Of a DNA stretch of 64,000 nucleotides, positions 1-10,380 are shown in pieces (positions within the stretch are counted from its first letter, which is position 1; every line of letters starts with the position of its first letter). The notes under the pieces were generated by a model that was not told the origin of the DNA, did no database searches, and saw nothing but the letters and a program-made list of their open reading frames with translations. Source of the DNA: Chionomys nivalis (Eukaryota > Chordata > Mammalia > Rodentia > Cricetidae); the NCBI RefSeq assembly GCF_950005125.1, contig NC_080112.1, positions 4,534,177 through 4,598,176 on the forward strand, given 5' to 3'. Position numbers and translations under genes: made by a program.

Positions 1-260
1 TCTCTTGCCACCAAAAGTGACTTATGGAAGAAGGGATCTATTTTGGTTCACAGTTCCACAGGGAGAAGAGCCCATCATGGTAGGAAAGTATGGCCACAGC
101 AGCGACATGGTGGCAAGAGCAGAAAGCTGAAATAAAAGTGAGATAAGGTTGTGAACTCTCACCTTCAAACAAAGCCATACCTCCTAAACTTCTGCAATTA
201 CCAACACCAACAGGGATCAAGTGTTCAAATAGGGGAGCATTTCTCATGGATACCACCATA
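1..260 (-). mobile_element. Degraded ERVL-MaLR (MT-like) LTR, cut by the window edge
   Basis: Read on the minus strand this starts TGGTGGTATCCATGAG and carries the order of landmarks typical of rodent MT-type MaLR LTRs: a segment about a numbered allele-like CACTTGATCCC block, a stretch giving 'CACCATG...' repeats, and a terminal block with GTGAACCAAAATAGATCCC. It is heavily diverged. The 73-codon open frame across it has no recognisable product. Family assignment is from memory; superfamily is more secure than subfamily. Confidence 0.5.
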
Positions 261-1750
261 AACCAGGAAGCAAATTTGCTGGTACCTTGCTCTTAGGCCT
301 CTTAACATCCAGAACTGTGGGGAACAACCTTTGTTGTTCCACCATCCAGTCTGAATGTAAAATGCAAGATTTTTACATTCACTCATTCATTCATTCATTT
401 ATATATTTGTGTGCACATATAAATATATAAGGGCATGTTTGGCATATACATGTACACTTAGACATACATGCACAAATGTTCACATATGTACATGTGTGAC
501 CATATGAATAGACCAGGACATCCATAGATGTGTGGCTGTACCCAGAAGCACAACCAGATGCATACCCATGCACAAATGTCCATGCACACAGATGCGCACC
601 CACAGTATATTTACAGTGTTGTATGAACTTATCTTGGGGAGACATGAGCAAATGTCTATTAATCCCATAAAGAACATCAACAACAGAGCAGACCAAAGAC
701 TCCATCAAAGTCCAACTTGGCAAACCAATGCATTTCTTGAGATTACTTACAAAGTATGGGCAAAGAGTTACTCGGGCAAATTTGGGTGACTCTAAAGTAG
801 CTGTATCACCAAGAGTCTCACCCAACTAGATAACTTACTTCTTCATGGTTGCATAGATGGAGAGCACCCTTTGGTTAATCTTCCACACCATATGCACTCC
901 AGCACCTCCCCGGACCACATGGGACTTCAATAGAATTACATGGAGCATGGAAGGTAAAGGAGGGTGTGACTAGAAGCTCAGGCAAGGGACTAATGACTGT
1001 TCCCAACCCCTCCTTCTATAAGGCAGCATCAAGCTCAGACTTGGCTCTCTGTTTCAGGTAGTCACAACTGCTCTTATTAAAGTGATAATGGCTGCTATGC
1101 TTGGAGGACAGTGTTCTGCAGCTCATGGTGACCCCCAGAAATTAGTCTAAATACTCCACTCCATGAACAGGAAAAAATGTCTAGAATAGGCTCTTAGTGT
1201 CGTGCTCAGCACACACTCTGAGACTCTAAATAGCCTGACACTTTCACAAAAGCATGGGAAATCATGTTCTGGGACTCCAAATGGGAGAGCCTTTGTCTAT
1301 GAAGACAGATTAAAATCTATTCTTTTGTCTCTGTTCTTCCACATCCCCCCTGGAAAAGGACACATGGTGAAGGCAGGGGAGGAACAATGGCAATGCTAGA
1401 GTAAACGGTGGACAGGGAACCTTGCATCTTGCTTGTGGGAAAGGCTCCTGGCTCTGCTTATATAAGCGTGCGAGATTCTGACTGAGATTGGGTGTGCAGA
1501 TCAAGTGTGTGAGAGCATATGAACATGCTTGTGTGCATGAGGGGAACGTGCAGGTGGCAATGCTTTCTGGGTCTCTTTGGAGGTGCAGAGCCACTGCCCC
1601 TGCTGCTGTTTTGGGGTGACAGGATGAGTGCTGAGCAGTTCAGCAGGAACAGTGAGGATGTGCTGAGACTTTAGAGCCCATATGTGGGAGTAGAGATTGC
1701 CCAGAGTTTGGGGATCCTGTGTAACTGGCAGGGAAATATGTCCCTCCTCT
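261..1750. other. No gene seen; low-complexity and unassigned sequence
   Basis: A (TTCA)n-type tract lies at 377-400 and a CA/TG-rich, microsatellite-like stretch at about 470-600. A TATATAA box-like string near 1458 has no supporting gene structure around it. Open frames up to 144 codons here are poor in composition, overlap on both strands and resemble no family I know. Confidence 0.5.
377..400. repeat. Short (TTCA)n-type microsatellite
   Basis: About five consecutive CATT/TTCA units with one interruption near the left end. Confidence 0.8.
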
Positions 1751-1754
1751 GTTG

Positions 1755-2110
1755 TTTTCTTTCAGAAATAGAGGGTATCATAGTTTCTTTTCCTATTACT
1801 CTAAGAAAAGCAACTCTAAGAAAAATCGAGAGAGAAAAGGTTTAGTTTGGTTCATAGCTGTTCGAGGGTACAGGTCAGCATGCAGGCGAGTCTTGGTGAT
1901 AGGACCTTCAGACACTCAGGAAGCAGAGAACAATGACTGGCCATGATCAGCAAACTCTCTCCCTTTAGTAGAGTTCAGGATACACAGCCAGGGAATGGGG
2001 TTGCCCAGCTATAACATGGGTCTTCCACCTCAATTATATAAACACCATAATCCCTCACAGGCTTACCTAGAAGGTAAATACTTCCCAAGTGTGTGCCTGG
2101 AAGGCTTATC
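1755..2110 (-). mobile_element. Old rodent MaLR-like LTR fragment
   Basis: Contains landmarks of a common rodent LTR repeat in inverse orientation: an A-rich AAAAGG-TTTAGTTTGGTTCA block, GCAGAGAACAATG, CCACCTCAATTATATAA and CCCTCACAGGCTTACC, in the expected order. A 64-codon open frame inside it is incidental. Confidence 0.5.
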
Positions 2111-2680
2111 TCTTGAATGATTCCAAATGCTTTCAAGTCGACAATTGATAGGAGCCCTCACAAAGGCCTATAATATACTGCGTGGTAAGGGTAACCATTG
2201 GCCTCTTTTCTTAAGGGACAGGACCACTTGAGGGTGATGACCAGATGTGTGCTTCAGAGGAGACAGACGGCTGGAGCACTGATCCCACCACTGAATACTT
2301 CTGGGCCACACTTGGCAACCAACACCTGTGCTGATCTGTTCATGTTTATCTGTCCTGGAGACTCCTAGGGGGCTTACTGCTCATCCGTTCTCTCACCCAC
2401 ACCTAACCTCCCTCCACCTTTGAACTCTACCTGCAGTTTTTGTCCCTGTCAGTTTACCTAGCCTCTGGGAATCTCCAGGACCTGTCTCCTGCCTTCTTTT
2501 CTTGATGCACTGACCTCTCCATGTCTGCCCTCAAAGTCTCTTCCTGTTTGGTGTAGCCCACTGTACATCATGCAAATTCTTGTTTCTCTGAAGTTTTCAC
2601 CAAGGGAAGCTAAGCATGACAGAGATGGGAAATGGTTGCTCCAAAGGCATTCAATGATGCAATAGGAGAACAGAGTCTTT
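2111..2680. other. Unassigned non-coding sequence
   Basis: I see no recognisable repeat, open frame or RNA structure here. Confidence 0.4.
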
Positions 2681-2805
2681 AAGACAGGATCTCATGTAGA
2701 CTGACCTCAGACTTGTTTGGTAGCTGAGGCTGGCCTTGAACTTGTGATTCACTCACCTTCATTCCCAAAGAGCTAGGGTTCTAGGTATGCACTACTTGGT
2801 CGTTT
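2681..2805 (-). mobile_element. B1 SINE, old copy
   Basis: Inverse B1 landmarks in order: GACAGGATCTCATGTAG, GGCTGGCCTTGAACTTGTG, then a decayed GCTAGGGTTCTAGGTATGC block equivalent to the Pol III box A end. Many substitutions indicate an old insertion. Confidence 0.7.
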
Positions 2806-3299
2806 TTATAGTGCTCATGGTAGAACTCTAGAGGTTGTACATGGTAAGTGAGCACTATACCAGTTGGCTTTTATTTCGTGCCTGGATCATGACCTTTATG
2901 TTTCCTGAGACTCTGAACCTCAAGAGGCTCACACAGAACACAGCTTGGAGGTGGGGTTCAGATTGCCTTGTAGTTGGTAGAAACTAGACATCAAGAAAAA
3001 AAGTAACATAATAGATGGAAAAGTGTTCAGCAGATGTTCAAACAGTTGTGACTTCTGGCATGCCCACAGCTTATCAGCAGAGCCGTAGTTTCCAGGTTCT
3101 TGAGCGTCAGTCCTACTGCCATAGACTTATCATTTGCACATAAGGCTAACGTCAACATGATCCTAGCCAGATGAACTGAATCCTGACCACAGATGAGCTG
3201 AAATTAATGTGAACTCAGAAATGAAGACAGATATAGGTCCACAAGGAAGAGGCCGAAAGTGGGAGCCACATCATTAATAGGTAGTAGCTGAACTTGAAC

Positions 3300-3410
3300 T
3301 GGAAGACAGTATTCCCTGGCACATGCCCAGGCCTGCTACCTGCTAGCTGTACCACTTTCTGGGCCTCCCATGCTTTACTTTTAAAGCGGGATCAGTAGGA
3401 AGTACAGCTT
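3300..3410 (+). mobile_element. MIR SINE relic
   Basis: Shows the MIR core order: a CCTGGCACATG segment, CTGCTACCTGCTAGCTGT, an acidic TGGGCCTCC block, then AAGCGGGATCAGTAGGAAG, which matches the AAAATGGGGATAATAATAG part. Highly diverged, as expected of an ancient mammalian SINE. Confidence 0.45.
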
Positions 3411-4059
3411 GTTTTTGCAGACCAGAATCCTACCAGGCAAGCCATCTCCATCCTTGTGGCTTTGGGAGTAGTCTGTTCTTTCCTTTGACATAATCTCTTT
3501 ATGTCTGGAACAGATAAAATAATCCTCCCCGTATTAAATGGAGAAGAGTGAATTCTGAGGTATATAAAATGTCATGACATTTATGCCATCACATACAACT
3601 GGCACACAGATATATCAAATAACAGCTCTGGCCCCATGCTCTGGGTTCGGTATGGATATTTGAGTACTGGACAGGACCAGATTGTGCCCTTTTTTTGGGA
3701 GGCTGACATTATAACCAGAGACCTGGGTTAGATAGAGGTGACTCAGTAAGTGTGTAGTCTCCTAGGGCCCCCTGGTACTGAGGCTTCCTAGGTGGGCTGT
3801 CAGGTACTGCCATGTACCTTAGGCCCACTCATAAAACCCAAGGTGTCACCCTTCTGCCATGTCCATAATGTCCATTTGCAACGTCATTTTTGCCATGAAA
3901 GGCTTCTGTCCCCACATCTGGTACTAAAAGCACTGACCTTCTTGTAACAGGGATATCGGACAGTGAGTGCCAGTAGTAGGTGTCAGAATGGAAACAAGAG
4001 GTGGGAGTGATTCAAGGAAGACGATGAGCCAAGGAACACAGGTGGCCTCTAAACACTGG

Positions 4060-4250
4060 AAAAGGCAAGCAAACAGATTCTGCCGTTTAGCCTCTAGAAG
4101 GAATGCAGCCTGCTAGTGGCCTGGTTTTAGCTCAGTGTGACCCACTTTAGACATCTGATATGCAGAACAGCAAGAGCATAAATGTGTGCCACTTTGAGCT
4201 ACCAAGTTGGTGGTAATTTGTTGTGGCAGCCTTAGGACACCGACACAAAG
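4060..4250 (+). mobile_element. MLT-type MaLR LTR 3' end, old
   Basis: The last 110 bases match the typical MLT ending: CAGAACAGCAAGAGCATAAA, CCAAGTTGGTGGTAATTTG, then TGTGGCAGCCTTAGGACACC. The upstream part is too decayed to bound well. Confidence 0.55.
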
Positions 4251-5860
4251 GAACTGGCAGCTAAGCTCTTGCATGCACCAGCACTGCAGTTACAGGTGTC
4301 TACAAATCGTCTCATTTGCTTCACAGAACGATTCTTGTGGCTTTCAGGAGCTCTTCTTGTACAGCCTCTGTTTACCAAGTAGAGGATTATATCTAATAGG
4401 CCTTCTGGATTCTGCCCTCTGCTGCCTGACAACCACTGAAAGGAACAAAGTGCCAGGGCTGGAGGGCAAATTTCCAAGAGGTGCTCCAGTACAGAGTAGA
4501 TTCCTGCCCAGCCCTGACTCTCTAGGAAGCCCGGGGCTCCACTGCCATTACAGTTCTCTAATGGCAGCTGGTTCCGGCAATGATTCAGTGTATGGCATCC
4601 CTGCCTGGACACTAATCCCAAGCTTGGCCTGGATACCCCTGGCTGTAGCAATACTTGCAGAGCCCACAGAACTGCTGACAGGCATTTCTGTCTCATTGTA
4701 TTCCTCAAAATCTAGGAATTCTTGAGCATCTGTGTTCTAAGGACCCAGAAGATCTGAAAACTGAGGTTCGGAGAAAGCCAGTGCTTTTGCTGACGGTCAC
4801 TGTCATATTGGTAGATCCTAGGACTACAAATTGCCAGCAGCTGACTCTGTTGGCCAAGATCACTGGCCCTGAGATAAGAGGCAAAGAGCCAAAGAGACTT
4901 GACTTAACAACAGGCAAAAGCAATACCCAATTAGCCCACTGGCATGGTAGCCACCACGGCAAAGTGAATTTCTTCACTAGTCCTTGAGCAACCTATGGCA
5001 GAATTGATCTGAAAGGCCTAACTCCCCAGCTATTTGGATTAGCACTAATGATTTTCCAGCTGTGTATATCATCTTTACTTTCATTGCACACCTCCATGAT
5101 ATACCTAGAGAGGTGCAGGTCAGGGGCAGAGAGCAGGCTCACGTGTCTGTGTCCTGTCCCTTCCTCTTATTTCCTTTTGGGAAATGCAAGTGACTTCTTA
5201 TAACACCACTTAGAGCAACGGCCCTGTGAAGGTGAGAGTGGCTCTTGTCTCAGGCTGTAGCATTTTGGAAGTCTTACTGACATTCCCAGGGTAGCTAGGA
5301 TCTTCCTGGACTCTTAGACTACAGTGCCTTGGTGCTATGGGAACAAGATTCACCATCCTTGTCTTCCCTTCATAAACTTAGCTCCATCCTCAGGAGCTCC
5401 TGAGCAGCCTGAACTTCAGCAGTCCCCATTGTTAACCAGACTGGGGGTGGATCCTGTTTCAGCATGAGCTCACAGCCTGGTGAAGAGGGGATGGGAAAGG
5501 CAAGGCCTTCCAGGAGACCTGTATTACAAAAATTGTGAATTATGGCTGCAAAGCCTTCAGCTGCCATGTAGAACTCTGTGAGACAGGTTGTGTCAACCCA
5601 TTTCATAAATAATGAAAGCTAGATTGAAGGCAGTTTGACCAATATTGTTCAAATAGAAAGGAGCTGATCAGGACGAGAGTCCCAAAGGGCTGCATCAAGT
5701 CCAGTGCTAGTTCATACTACATTTTCTTGGGGGAATTAATTGTCCCCTAATTGCTTGAGATTTGTGAGATAGGATATCTTTATTTTTTTATTGACCTGCA
5801 ATATGTGTTTTTGCCACTCAACTAGTTAGTGGTCTGTAAACTCTTGGTTTGTTTGTTTTG

Positions 5861-5972
5861 CTGAGAAGGATCTCATTATGCAGCCCAGGTTGACCTGAAA
5901 TCCAAGGTGATCCTGCTGTCTCTACCTCTCAGGAACTGGGCTTATTAGGCCATGCCATCATTCCCAGATCTA
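5861..5972 (-). mobile_element. B1 SINE, old copy
   Basis: Inverse B1: AAGGATCTCATTATGCAGCC, GGTTGACCTGAAATCC, CTGTCTCTACCTCTCAGGAA, and a degraded box A end CCATGCCATCATTCCC. Confidence 0.65.
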
Positions 5973-6002
5973 AACTCATGCTTTCTTTTTTGAACCTTTT
6001 TT

Positions 6003-6222
6003 AGTTTTAGGTTTATTTTATGTGTTTGAATGTTTTGCTTGCATGTTTTTCTGTTCATCACTTTCATACCTGGTGTCTTTAGAGGCAAGAAAATCGCTTC
6101 ATATCCCCTGGAACTGGAGTAACAGATGGTTGAGATCTACCACGTAGGTGTTAGGAATCTAACCTGGGTCCTTTGTAAGAGCAATAAGGGCTCTTAACTT
6201 CTGATCCATATCTCCAGTAGGT
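6003..6222 (-). mobile_element. B2/B3-type SINE, old copy
   Basis: Inverse tRNA-derived SINE. The A/T-rich tail is on the left (TTTATTTTATGTGTTTGAATG), CCCCTGGAACTGGAGTAACAG is in the middle, and the tRNA-like head at the right reads AGGAATCTAACCTGGGTCC, then GGGCTCTTAACTTCTGATCC and ATCTCCAG. Confidence 0.75.
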
Positions 6223-6478
6223 GTAAACTCCTTAAAAGAAGTTGAAAACCACTTTATGAAGATAATCTTTAAAAAAAACATTGGGCTATTATAATTTTCT
6301 GAGTATGCTTCATAATTAATCCAGATCATTTGAAGCATCGGAGAAATTCACATTTCTAGGCCCTTCCCCACAGGGCTGAAGCAGAGATTCTGGGAATAGG
6401 ACCAACCAAGACTGGAAACATAATATGTGGACCTGGTACAAAATTAAATGTTGGCTCCCCTTTTTGAAAAACAAAAAC

Positions 6479-6571
6479 ACCCCCCCCCAAACATTAAGAA
6501 TGTCAAGCTAGCAACAACAGAGCAATTAACCAAGTGTGGGGTCTGCCCGAGAACAAGCCCCCCCCCCCCCC
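6479..6571. repeat. Two poly(C) runs 70 bases apart
   Basis: A run of about 10 C (6479-6488) and a run of 14 C (6558-6571). Each is long enough to form i-motif or G-tract structures and will be prone to sequencing length error. Confidence 0.85.
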
Positions 6572-6849
6572 GTGTGATTTCCCAGGTGACAGACCCATGA
6601 TGTCAGACTTCTCCCTGTCAACTGTGTTTCCCCAAACACTGAGTGCTTCGGATGCCTGCTGAGGTGTGAAAATCGCTGCACTAATGCTTTTTCAATTTTA
6701 AATTAATGCTCCTTTGCTAAAGAAAATCTCAGAGATAGAGACATCAGCAAAGGAGAAAGTTAATTTATAAAAGAACCACAAGCAACCTTGTACCCTGCGC
6801 TCTTCCCTATAACACCTTTTGTAAGTTTCCCCTATTTTAGTGATATTAT

Positions 6850-6930
6850 TTCATGGTACTGATGATCAAACCCAGGGCCTTCTGCATGCTAGGCAATTGC
6901 TCTGCGTCTGAGAGTACCTCACGCTCCTAC
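6850..6930 (-). mobile_element. ID/B4-like SINE fragment
   Basis: Inverse ID-type head: ATGATCAAACCCAGGGCC, TTCTGCATGCTAGGCAATTG, CTCTGCGTCTGAG. It reads like the B box and A box of a tRNA-Ala-derived SINE. Confidence 0.6.
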
Positions 6931-7525
6931 AGTTACCATTCCTAGTAGCTACACGGCAGCATCAGCACCTTCGCACCTCATACCCTCTGCTCCTGCTTTC
7001 TACTGTATTACAATGGCAAGCCTTTGCTATGCCAGCTACCCTAGCTTCCTGCCCTAGAGCTGCTTAACTGGAAGCGTGAGTGCCCGCTGGAATATCTCTT
7101 GAACTGATAATCATTCTTTCCTTCCATATCCTTGGTGGAAAAAATTCAAGGCACTCTCAACTCTGTCCTTAGAATGCCCCCAAAGCATCCGATCCTCAAT
7201 TTCCCACAGAACTGACTTTGCAACATACTCTGAATTGGTGTTTCCTATATTTTTCTGTTCAGTATTTTTCCTTCATCTCTCCTTTCTTTCTCCTGTGACT
7301 ACTTCCCTAAAGGGATCTGTTTCTCCTTTTGGGGGTAAATGTAAGCTAGAACAATGATCTTCCAATCCAGTAGGCAGAACACTGCCTTTGACCGCTCCCA
7401 TTTGGTGCACACTGAGTTGAATCCTGTTTTTTCTGTTTTGCATGGAGATACATTTTCCCTGGTACAAAAGTTTTCTGTCTGTAGGTGAATTTCTCAGCAT
7501 GGAATTTCAGGGGTAGAACATACAT

Positions 7526-7650
7526 GCCAGGCATGATGACACACACACCTCTATACAAGTACTGGGGAGGATGAGTTCTGAGCCAGTTCTGTAGCCTGGG
7601 CTACAGAGTCAGTTCCAAGCCTCCCTGGACTACAAAGTGAGCTTTAGGTT
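7526..7650 (+). mobile_element. B1 SINE, old copy
   Basis: Direct B1: GCCAGGCATGATGACACACA (Pol III box A region), then GTAGCCTGGGCTACAGAGTC and a CCTGGACTACAAAGTGAG end. The central GAGGCAGG block is decayed. Confidence 0.65.
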
Positions 7651-10020
7651 TCCTGACTCCTCTCTGTGCTTGTTATTGAATGTAGCGCTCAGTCCTGTGT
7701 CCCTTGCCACATTACATGGACCTTGAGTTGATAGGGCTACCTCAGCAAAATGCCCTTGTTCAAACAGACTTCAGAAATGTTAAATTCATCAAAATTAGAA
7801 TGTAGGAGCTCTCAGGACTGATTATATGCAGCGCATGGTGATGGGGGTCTCCAAATCAAGACAGACTTCAGAGCTTCCCCACCTGTCTTGACCTCAGAGA
7901 ATCTTTATTTGAGAACCCTGACCGGCTAGTCTTAAGGTCCCTGGGGTGAGGCTCTAAAAGCCATGGAAGCCTGGAGGCTTCTGAAGAGAGACCAGCAAGC
8001 GAAGCAGTGCTGTCCTGGAGCAGCCTGATCAAGTCAGTGATACTGGAGAGGGAAAGGCAATTGGGGTGGGGGGGTCGCGGTCGGTCTTCAGGTCCAAGCC
8101 AGCTTTCTGAAGCCTCAGGAGCACTTAACTAAGCCTTCTCTAGACAACAGCCCTTAGAAATCGTCTCATTTCTTCTGTGCTCAGTTCTGTCGTATTTAGC
8201 ACGGCACAGAAACAGCTGGCCCTCTTTTCTGTTCTCACCCACACCTACCTTAGTGATTAACAGCACTTGCACCATTTAGCCAGCAGCCAAGAAAAATACG
8301 GGCCACTCCTTAAGCCAATTTCTCTCCTCACAAGCTTAGCATTTCCAACGGAGCCTGACACTTTTCCACCAGCAAGAGAAGAGCATAGGCCTTGTCTTCT
8401 TAGAGAATTCGGGCCTGGCAAAGCCTCATTTTATCCTGTACCTGCAGCCTGTGTGCCTTCTCTGGTTCTGGAGCCTTTTCCCAGAGGGCTCATATTCAAG
8501 GAGGAAGGGGGCTTCTCCAGCAGTTCCTGAAAGGGCTTCACTATGTGGGCTAACACGGAGGAGTTCAGTGTCAAGATGGCAAACATATGGAGATGACATG
8601 TCCCTTCTGACATAACTTGTTTCCCCAGCTGAGGGAAAGTGTGTTTGGTGAAAAAAAAAAAAACTTAGCTGTAGCCTGGGATGTGCAAACCCAGATGAAT
8701 GTGGGTGATGACTCCTAGCCTCCCAAGGCAGAAAAAATATAGGAAGGAATGCCAAGGATGGGCTGGTTTTTGCGTACACAAGTCTGATGGCATCCCATGT
8801 AAGATCTCCGGCATAGCTGCTCATATCTCAGCTCTCAGTGTAGCCCAAGTATGTGGCTGTAGTATATTTAAATAGGTGCTATGAAATATATCCCTCAGGC
8901 TCTCAGAAACGTTGCTTGGGTTAGAGGAAGAGGAGGCTCAGATTTGTCCCCCACAACCCTCCCCCCTTGGCTGGGAAAGAGAAGTGAACTGAGACAGAAA
9001 GGGACTGTGGCTCAGTATCTAGATTATTATCAATAAGTATCTGGATTATTCCTCTCCACAAAGTGCTCAAGGACAAGGCTAGAAGCTAAGCAGTCGGCAC
9101 GAAGGCCCCCTTCCGAGCTCACACCACTTGCAGTTGGAGGAAATGTGTTCTCTCCCCTCGTTTTGGGAAAATGTAGGTGCTATGCAGCAGGCCAGTTAGC
9201 TCGGTGACTTCTTGCTCCCCACAGGGTTGGAAGTGGTATAGTGCTGCTTGGAGGGTGGGGGTTGGGAAAGGATGTGCAAGCCTAGCTGGCCTTAATGTGC
9301 ATGATAAAAAGTGTGTTCTGAAATTGGCAGAATATCCTGTTTTATTCATGAAGTACCTGGCTCAAAATAGAGTGAGAGCGCTTACATGTGGATGGCCAGG
9401 CGAGCTTGTAAGTGAGGAATAAAAACACTTCAACCACAGCATTTTCTAGCCCAACATCAAATGGGGGGCTTATGTAATTGTCACTTAGTCATAGTAATAA
9501 GTATACGAATTGCCAGGTTGATAACAAAGCAGAGGAAGGAGGAGGAGGATTGGCTGAGTGTAAGCCCTATCTACCAGCTCCTTGGGAAGCCAGGGGCTGG
9601 CAGCATTCACCGCTGCTCAGGAGTTGAGGAGTTGGGGTTTGGGAGAAAAGAGGAGCCAGTTCCTCATTCTATTCAGGCTTAAGAGTCCTTGACAGCTGCT
9701 GTCAACAGGAAGCCCCACCTAGATCCCCAAGATCAAAGTGAGAAGAGGAGCTTCCTGATGCCCATGGGAGTAACCAGCCTGAGGGCTTCTGTAGTAGCAA
9801 ATCCAGGGAAAAGCTCTCATTGCCCAGGAAGCTGGATCGGAATCCCCTGGTGTTTTCCCTAATTCCACAGCCACCCATAGACACAATCTAGCTACTGAGC
9901 CAGAATCTTACTTGTGGTGAAGAATGAAAACACTACAAACCACAGAACCAGAAGAAAATGGCATTATTTATACCGTATCACCCTGAACCTGATTCATTTG
10001 TTGATTTAAAATTGAGAGTC
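7651..10020. other. No gene or repeat recognised
   Basis: Mixed-composition sequence with overlapping open frames of 60-132 codons on both strands (for example 8267-8530 and 8426-8824). They shadow each other and have no recognisable domain, signal peptide or splice architecture. Confidence 0.4.
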
Positions 10021-10083
10021 AGGAGAATGAGAAGGAGAGAGGAAAGAGAGAGACAGAAGTGGCAGAGGGAGAAGGGAAAATGG
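10020..10083. repeat. GA-rich polypurine stretch
   Basis: A 64-base purine-dominated segment with GAGAGA and AGGGAGAAGGG motifs. It is an imperfect microsatellite. Confidence 0.6.
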
Positions 10084-10179
10084 AGATTCAAGTGAGAAAC
10101 ACAAAACTGTGTGTGGCCAAAATTCTATTAATAGCCAGCAGGCAACTCGGCGACCAGAAGAGGATGTCAAACTAGCATT

Positions 10180-10270
10180 AGCAGCTGCAGCCTAGTGCCA
10201 GACCTGGCTCTGCCGCTGCAGCTGCACGAGCACAGGCAAGTCAGGATCCTCTCTGAGCCTCAATGACCCC
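10180..10270 (+). mobile_element. MIR SINE relic
   Basis: MIR core landmarks: GACCTGGCTCTGCCGCTGC, GCAAGTCAGGATCCTCTCTG, then AGCCTCAATGACC. Confidence 0.55.
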
Positions 10271-10304
10271 AACCCAAATTGAGGAGACCATTCTCATTCT
10301 TTGC

Positions 10305-10380
10305 TAGGAATGTCCCCTCCTTCAGATCTCAGCTTAAACAGCAGGTCCCCAGGGAAGCTTTCTCTGGTCCTAGTTCTGAT
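10305..10380 (+). mobile_element. L2-like LINE 3' end relic
   Basis: The order CCTCCTTCAGATCTCAGCTT, AAACAGCAGGTCCCCAGGGA and AGCTTTCTCTGGTCC matches the L2 3' end pattern (CTCAGGTCTCAGCTCAAATG...). Weak but characteristic. Confidence 0.4.

Larger units (their letters stand above)
2806..5860. other. Mostly unassigned sequence containing MIR and MLT relics
   Basis: Apart from the relics listed at 3300-3410 and 4060-4250 I recognise nothing. Two overlapping open frames on opposite strands near 4207-4725 (172 and 158 codons) shadow each other and begin inside or beside the MLT relic. They have no recognisable domain, so I do not call them genes. Confidence 0.4.

Noticed and set aside
321..340. 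Perfect hairpin GGAACAAC-CTTT-GTTGTTCC
   Set aside because: Eight-base stem with a four-base loop in unassigned DNA. It has no terminator, RNA gene or promoter context and is expected by chance in 64 kb.
391..825. 144-codon minus-strand open frame rich in Cys, His and Tyr
   Set aside because: It translates the degenerate CACATG/TACATG microsatellite-like stretch. The composition comes from the repeat, not from selection.
1450..1475. TATATAAG box-like string
   Set aside because: No initiator, exon or open frame of note follows. It is common by chance in AT-rich DNA.
4207..4725. 172-codon open frame, with a 158-codon frame opposite
   Set aside because: The frames overlap on opposite strands, begin at an MLT relic, show no domain or splice signals and have unremarkable composition.
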